From: Paraburkholderia bannensis NBRC 103871
GTDB taxonomy: Bacteria > Pseudomonadota > Gammaproteobacteria > Burkholderiales > Burkholderiaceae
NCBI RefSeq assembly: GCF_000685015.1
Contig: NZ_BAYA01000010.1
Location: forward strand, 248,001-312,000
Length of the DNA: 64,000 nt
Reading direction: 5' to 3'
The notes under the pieces are model-generated. The model saw nothing but the letters and a program-made list of their open reading frames with translations. It was not told the DNA's origin and did not search any database. Positions 60,089 through 64,000 of the stretch are shown here, one piece after another. Each line of letters begins with the position of its first letter. Within the stretch, counting starts at the first letter, position 1. Position numbers and translations under genes: made by a program.

Positions 60089-61321
60089 ATGGAAAAGAGC
60101 GGCGGCGACGCATGGCGTGCGCCCTTCGATGCGAGGCGTCGCAGGCTCGTGCAGGCGGGCGCTTCGCTGGGCGCGCTGGCACTTTCGGGGCTGGTGGGCC
60201 CGCCGGTCTTTGCCGCAAAACCGGCCTCTGGCCAACGAGATTTAAAAGGAATGAACCCCATGTTTGCTTATGTCGGCTCGCGCACCACGCGTGAACGTAA
60301 CGCCCGCGGCGATGGCATCAGCGTGTATCAGGTCGATCCCCAGACCGGCGCGCTCACCCTCGTCCAGCTCGTGAAAGACCTCGTCAATCCGTCGTTTCTT
60401 GCGCTTTCGGCCAATGGCGAACGGCTCTATACCGTGCATGGCGATCTGAGCGACATCAGCGCGTTCAAGGTCGATCCGGCGAGCGGCGAGCTCACCTTCA
60501 TCAACCGCCAGAGCACCGAGGGCAAGAACCCCGTGCACCTCGCAATCGACCCGAGCGGGCGTTACGTGGTCGTGTCGAATCACATCGGCGCAAGTCTTGC
60601 CGTGCTGCCCATCGCCGCCGACGGATCGCTCGAACCGCTCACGCAACTGGTGCATCTGGACGGCCCTATCGGCCCGCATCGCATCGAGCAGAAGCAGGCG
60701 AAGCCACATTTCAACCCGTTCGGCCCTGGCGGCAAGTACGTGATCGTTCCGGACAAGGGACTCGACCGCACGTTCTCGTTCCGCTTCGAAAACGGCACGC
60801 TCACGCCCGCCGCCCAGCCTTTCGTCGAATCGCGCGAAGGCGCCGGTCCGCGTCATATCGCGTTCCATCCGGACGGCCAGTACGCCTGGGTCGTCAACGA
60901 ACTCGACTCCACCGTCACCGCGTATCGATACGACGCCGTCACGGGTTCGCTTACGCCGTTGCAGGTGCTGTCCAGCTTGCCCGATACGTTCACGGGCAAC
61001 AGTCGCGCGTCGGAAATCGAAGTGGATCGCAGTGGACGTTTCGTCTATGCCTCGAATCGCGGCGACGACAGCATCGCCGTCTTCAGCATCAATGCTTCGA
61101 ACGGTCATCTGCGGTTCGTCGGCGCCGATCCGACGCTCGGCAAGACGCCCCGCTTCATGACAAGCACGCCCAACGGCCGCTTCATGTACGCGCTCAACGA
61201 AGACAGCGACACCATCGTCGCATTTTCAATCGATGCGCAGTCAGGCCGCCTCGCGCCCACGGGTTTCGTCGAAAAATCGGGCAGCCCGGTCTGCATGGTG
61301 TTTTCGACCGCTCGGGCCTGA
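60089..61321 (+). CDS. Exported seven-bladed lactonase (YbhE / 6-phosphogluconolactonase-like)
   Basis: 410 residues; GGAG (60079-60082) six bases before the ATG. The N-terminus has ARRRRLVQAGASLGALALSG, a twin-arginine signal followed by a hydrophobic core. The body is a YbhE-type beta-propeller (MFAYVGSRTTRERNARGDG, then GPRHIAFHPDGQYAWVVNELDSTV, RASEIEVDRSGRFVYASNRGDDSI). Family members open lactones of sugar acids or dicarboxylic acids. Tat export is unusual for a phosphogluconolactonase and implies a periplasmic lactone. First gene of an operon with an ACS carrier and a porin, opposite aconitase. Confidence 0.9.
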   Translation: MEKSGGDAWRAPFDARRRRLVQAGASLGALALSGLVGPPVFAAKPASGQRDLKGMNPMFAYVGSRTTRERNARGDGISVYQVDPQTGALTLVQLVKDLVNPSFLALSANGERLYTVHGDLSDISAFKVDPASGELTFINRQSTEGKNPVHLAIDPSGRYVVVSNHIGASLAVLPIAADGSLEPLTQLVHLDGPIGPHRIEQKQAKPHFNPFGPGGKYVIVPDKGLDRTFSFRFENGTLTPAAQPFVESREGAGPRHIAFHPDGQYAWVVNELDSTVTAYRYDAVTGSLTPLQVLSSLPDTFTGNSRASEIEVDRSGRFVYASNRGDDSIAVFSINASNGHLRFVGADPTLGKTPRFMTSTPNGRFMYALNEDSDTIVAFSIDAQSGRLAPTGFVEKSGSPVCMVFSTARA

Positions 61322-61387
61322 TCCGCACGCGTCGCGTCAATCGCATTTCAGAGGCACGCGGCGGGCGTCCCCCGCCGCAGGAGACAT

Positions 61388-62716
61388 ATGCATTCCCCCA
61401 TCACACCCCTCGACGAACGGGCGGTCGTGCGCAAGATCGCCTGGCGCATCATCCCGTTCGTGTTTGTTCTCTACATCATTTCCTATCTGGATCGCGCCAA
61501 TATTGGCTACGCAGCGTTGCAGATGAACCGGGAGCTGGCGCTCAGCAGCGAGGCGTTCGGTTTCGTTTCCGGCATTTTCTTCATTGGCTATTTTTTATTC
61601 GAAGTGCCAAGCAACGCCATGCTCGCCAGGTTCGGCGCACGGGTCTGGATTGCCCGGATTCTCGTGACGTGGGGCGCAATCTCGGTCGCATCGGCCTTCG
61701 TCCACACCGCGACCCAGCTTTACGTCGTGCGCTTTTTGCTGGGAGTCGCCGAAGCAGGCTTTTTTCCAGGCATCATCGTCTACCTGACTTACTGGTTTCG
61801 TGCGAAGGAACTGGCCACCACGGTCGCGCTTTTCACGGCAGCCATTCCGGTTTCCTATATCGTGGGCGCGCCGCTGAGCACCTGGATCATGGATCACGTC
61901 CAGTGGTTCTCGTGGAGCGGCTGGCGCTGGATGCTCGTGCTGGAAGGTGCGCCTGCGATCATTGGCGGCATCGTCTGCTTCCTGTTCCTGAGCGACCGGC
62001 CCGCCGACGCGAAATGGCTTTCGCCCGCCGAGCGCGAATGGCTGCAAGGCCAGCTTGCTGCGGACGCACGGGCACGGCCGAACGCGCGACACTTCGGCTC
62101 GTTCAAGGCAATGGGCAATCCGAAAGTGCTGTATCTGGCGTTCATTTACTTCGTGTATCAGTGCGGCAGCCTGGGCGTGGGCTACTGGATGCCGCAGATC
62201 ATCAAGGGATTTTCAACCTCGCTCAGTCATACGCAGATCGGCCTGATTGCGATGATCCCGTATATCTTCGCGACCCTCGTCATGGTGCTGTGGTCGAGAA
62301 ATTCCGACCGGCGCAACGAACGGCGGCTGCATTCGGCCATCCCGCTTGGTGTGGCCGCAGCGGCGCTGCTGGGTGCGGGCCTCTCGAACAACCCGTATCT
62401 GTCGATCGCCATGATCAGCCTGAGTCTGGCTGGACTCTATGCGTTCAAGTCGCCGTTCTGGGCGCTGCCTACGTTGTTTCTGTCCCGCTCGACGGCAGCG
62501 ATCTCCATTGCCGTGATTAATTCCATCGGCAATCTGGGCGGCTTTGTGGGGCCGTTTGCGATTGGCTATATCAAGGGTGCGGGCGCCAGCGCAACGCCTG
62601 GGCTGCTGTTCCTTTCCGGTCTGCTGGTGCTCGCGTTTCTGATGACCTTGCTGCTGCGCCTCAACGAACACCCGGAAACTGACCAGGCCGGCTCGATGGC
62701 CAACTCACATCACTAG
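61388..62716 (+). CDS. MFS carrier, anion:cation symporter (ACS) family
   Basis: 442 residues, twelve hydrophobic segments. RIIPFVFVLYIISYLDRANIGYA, FFIGYFLFEVPSNAML, LGVAEAGFFPGIIVYLTYWF and AINSIGNLGGFVGP-type C-terminal helix are the ACS (glucarate/tartrate/phthalate permease) signature. It should import an organic anion with protons. It follows the Tat lactonase by 66 bases, so it would take up the ring-opened acid. A 9-bp hairpin separates it from the porin. Confidence 0.93.
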   Translation: MHSPITPLDERAVVRKIAWRIIPFVFVLYIISYLDRANIGYAALQMNRELALSSEAFGFVSGIFFIGYFLFEVPSNAMLARFGARVWIARILVTWGAISVASAFVHTATQLYVVRFLLGVAEAGFFPGIIVYLTYWFRAKELATTVALFTAAIPVSYIVGAPLSTWIMDHVQWFSWSGWRWMLVLEGAPAIIGGIVCFLFLSDRPADAKWLSPAEREWLQGQLAADARARPNARHFGSFKAMGNPKVLYLAFIYFVYQCGSLGVGYWMPQIIKGFSTSLSHTQIGLIAMIPYIFATLVMVLWSRNSDRRNERRLHSAIPLGVAAAALLGAGLSNNPYLSIAMISLSLAGLYAFKSPFWALPTLFLSRSTAAISIAVINSIGNLGGFVGPFAIGYIKGAGASATPGLLFLSGLLVLAFLMTLLLRLNEHPETDQAGSMANSHH

Positions 62717-62726
62717 GCAGTAACTG

Positions 62727-62750
62727 CGGCGCTTCTCCATCGAAGCGCCG
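62727..62750 (+). terminator. Hairpin between the ACS carrier and porin genes
   Basis: CGGCGCTTC (62727-62735) pairs perfectly with GAAGCGCCG (62742-62750) over a six-base loop, followed by TTCAATAA without a strong T run. It may stabilise the upstream mRNA or partly terminate before the porin. Confidence 0.5.
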
Positions 62751-62784
62751 TTCAATAACAATCAGCGCTCTGGAGACATCGCGA

Positions 62785-64000
62785 ATGAAGAAGTCGGCCA
62801 TTTATTTTGGCATCCTTATTACATGCACCTCTTACCCGGTGGTTAGCCGTGCGCAAAGCAGCGTGACGCTTTACGGCGTCATCGACAGCGGCATCAACTA
62901 TACGAACAACGTCCAGAAGGGTAAGACCGCCACCGGTTTCACGGGCGGCCATCAGGTCGCCATGATCGAAGGCGGGTCGGCGGGCCTGCAAGGAAGCCGT
63001 TGGGGGATCACGGGAACTGAAGATCTCGGCGCGGGCATGAAAGCGATTTTCCTGCTTGAAAATGGCTTCTACAGCAACAATGGCGCGCTCAACCAGGGGG
63101 GCGCCATGTTTGGACGACAGGCCTATGCTGGAATTAAAAGTGATGTCGGGACGGTCACGCTGGGTCGCCAGTACGATCCGGTCGTCGATCTTTTCCGACC
63201 TTATCTGGCTGCGCCGCAATGGGGCGGTTACATGAGCGCTCACCCCGGCGATCTGGACAACGCGCAGAACACCCGGCGCATCAACAATTCGATCAAGTTG
63301 CGCAGCGCCACCTGGCACGGGCTTACCGCCGAAGCGATCCTCGGGCTGGGCGGCGTTGCCGGCTCTTTCGCGCAGAACTCGATCTGGGGCGCGGGCGCAT
63401 CGTATGCCGCAGGGCCATTCTCCGCCGGTGCGGCCTATCTCAACGTGAGCAACCCGAACACCTCGTTCTTCGGCGCGAATCCGAATGCCGGACCCGCGAC
63501 GAGCAACAACCTCGGCAGCTTCGGCAGTGCTACCAGCCCCGAATCGAATCCCGTTTTCGCGGGCTATGCCTCGGCCAGTCGTATGGAGATTACCGCAGCA
63601 GGTGTCGGACTGACGCTCGGCGCGCTCAATGCGAACGTGGCGTACTCGAATACCCGCTTCGACAATCTGGGATCGTCGGCGGGCCCCAACCCACTGCATT
63701 ACGCTGGCGCCGCCGCATTCAACAACGTCGAAATCAACCTGCAATATCAGATCACACCTTCGCTGCTCACAGGCATTGCGTACGATTACACCCGAAACGG
63801 CGGTGCCGGAGGCAAGCATGGTGCGGATTATCATCTCTTCAGCGCCGGGCTCGACTGGTTCCTCTCCAAGCGAACCGACCTTTACACGATTGCCGTTTAT
63901 GAAAAGGCCAGTGGCATTGACTCGACGGGCAGCCAGGCGGTTGCCCAGATCACCGGGCTGACTCCGTCATCGACCGACAGGCAGCTCGCGCTACGCGTTG
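62785..64000 (+). CDS. Outer-membrane porin (partial)
   Basis: Reads open from ATG 62785 to the right edge, about 405 codons seen, so only the C-terminus is missing. TGGAGA lies upstream. Signal peptide (MKKSAIYFGILITCTSYPVVSRA) then QSSVTLYGVIDSGINYTNN, the first strand of Burkholderiales trimeric porins, followed by WGITGTEDLGAGMKAIFLLENGF and the FGRQAYAGIKSDVGTVTLGRQY strand. Follows the ACS carrier by 69 bases; probably provides outer-membrane entry for the lactone substrate of the operon. Confidence 0.93.
   Translation, partial: MKKSAIYFGILITCTSYPVVSRAQSSVTLYGVIDSGINYTNNVQKGKTATGFTGGHQVAMIEGGSAGLQGSRWGITGTEDLGAGMKAIFLLENGFYSNNGALNQGGAMFGRQAYAGIKSDVGTVTLGRQYDPVVDLFRPYLAAPQWGGYMSAHPGDLDNAQNTRRINNSIKLRSATWHGLTAEAILGLGGVAGSFAQNSIWGAGASYAAGPFSAGAAYLNVSNPNTSFFGANPNAGPATSNNLGSFGSATSPESNPVFAGYASASRMEITAAGVGLTLGALNANVAYSNTRFDNLGSSAGPNPLHYAGAAAFNNVEINLQYQITPSLLTGIAYDYTRNGGAGGKHGADYHLFSAGLDWFLSKRTDLYTIAVYEKASGIDSTGSQAVAQITGLTPSSTDRQLALRV

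Overview
The window is about 64 kb of high-GC, gene-dense chromosome from a Gram-negative beta-proteobacterium. It most resembles Burkholderiaceae (Paraburkholderia, Caballeronia or Burkholderia sensu lato). The signs are two trimeric porins of the Burkholderiales type, five LysR regulators, several MFS carriers, an AcnA-type aconitase, NfeD/slipin and a COG4705-like membrane protein. I see no phage genes, transposases, CRISPR array or rRNA. One tRNA, Leu with anticodon GAG, lies near 42.4 kb. Genus is inferred from protein style only.

Layout. 1-3.4 kb: a coupled pair made of an exported arylsulfatase with the CSPTR maturation site and its formylglycine-generating enzyme (cut by the window edge), divergent from a LysR gene. 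3.5-6.1 kb: an MHS-type transporter and a metal-dependent amidohydrolase. 6.1-9.6 kb: a membrane diguanylate cyclase, divergent from an unusual pseudo-receiver/LuxR-HTH/PAS/degenerate-kinase protein. 9.6-18.0 kb: a LysR gene divergent from acyl-CoA ligase, acyl-CoA dehydrogenase, MFS carrier and SdsA-type alkylsulfatase, then a porin. This looks like a catabolic unit for fatty-alkyl sulfate esters. 18-25.9 kb: glycine-zipper lipoprotein, FadD-type ligase, MFS-acyltransferase fusion, HTH regulators, a GNAT/XRE-cupin pair and a HAD-type lipoprotein.

25.9-32.3 kb is an accessory stretch: a coupled DUF1254/DUF1214 pair, long gene-poor spacers, a small membrane protein, a LysE exporter, an orphan protein with a HEPN-like Rx4H motif, a VOC protein and a nucleotidyltransferase. 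32.3-40.4 kb holds a LysR gene divergent from an SDR / AhpD-like / alpha/beta-hydrolase / SDR / MFS run, then another LysR gene and an aldehyde dehydrogenase. 40.5-47 kb carries a small Ser/Thr-rich protein, the COG4705-like protein, an RHH protein, the tRNA, a hydrolase, AzlCD with its Lrp-type regulator, a GGDEF protein and an orphan LigD polymerase domain. 47-55.4 kb has a large secreted protein with a DUF3142 partner, a DUF4232 protein, a chemoreceptor and the NfeD-slipin pair.

55.6-64 kb is a second catabolic unit. Aconitase, a GntR regulator and a binding-protein-like gene run leftward; a Tat-type lactonase, an ACS-family carrier and a porin run rightward. A perfect inverted repeat lies on the aconitase transcription start and overlaps the opposing promoter. 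I infer one GntR-controlled regulon that takes up and opens a lactone of a tricarboxylic or sugar acid; the substrate is unknown.

The best candidates for something new are the aconitase/lactonase regulon, the alkyl-sulfate unit with an acyl-CoA dehydrogenase that lacks both usual catalytic glutamates, and the pseudo-receiver/pseudo-kinase regulator.
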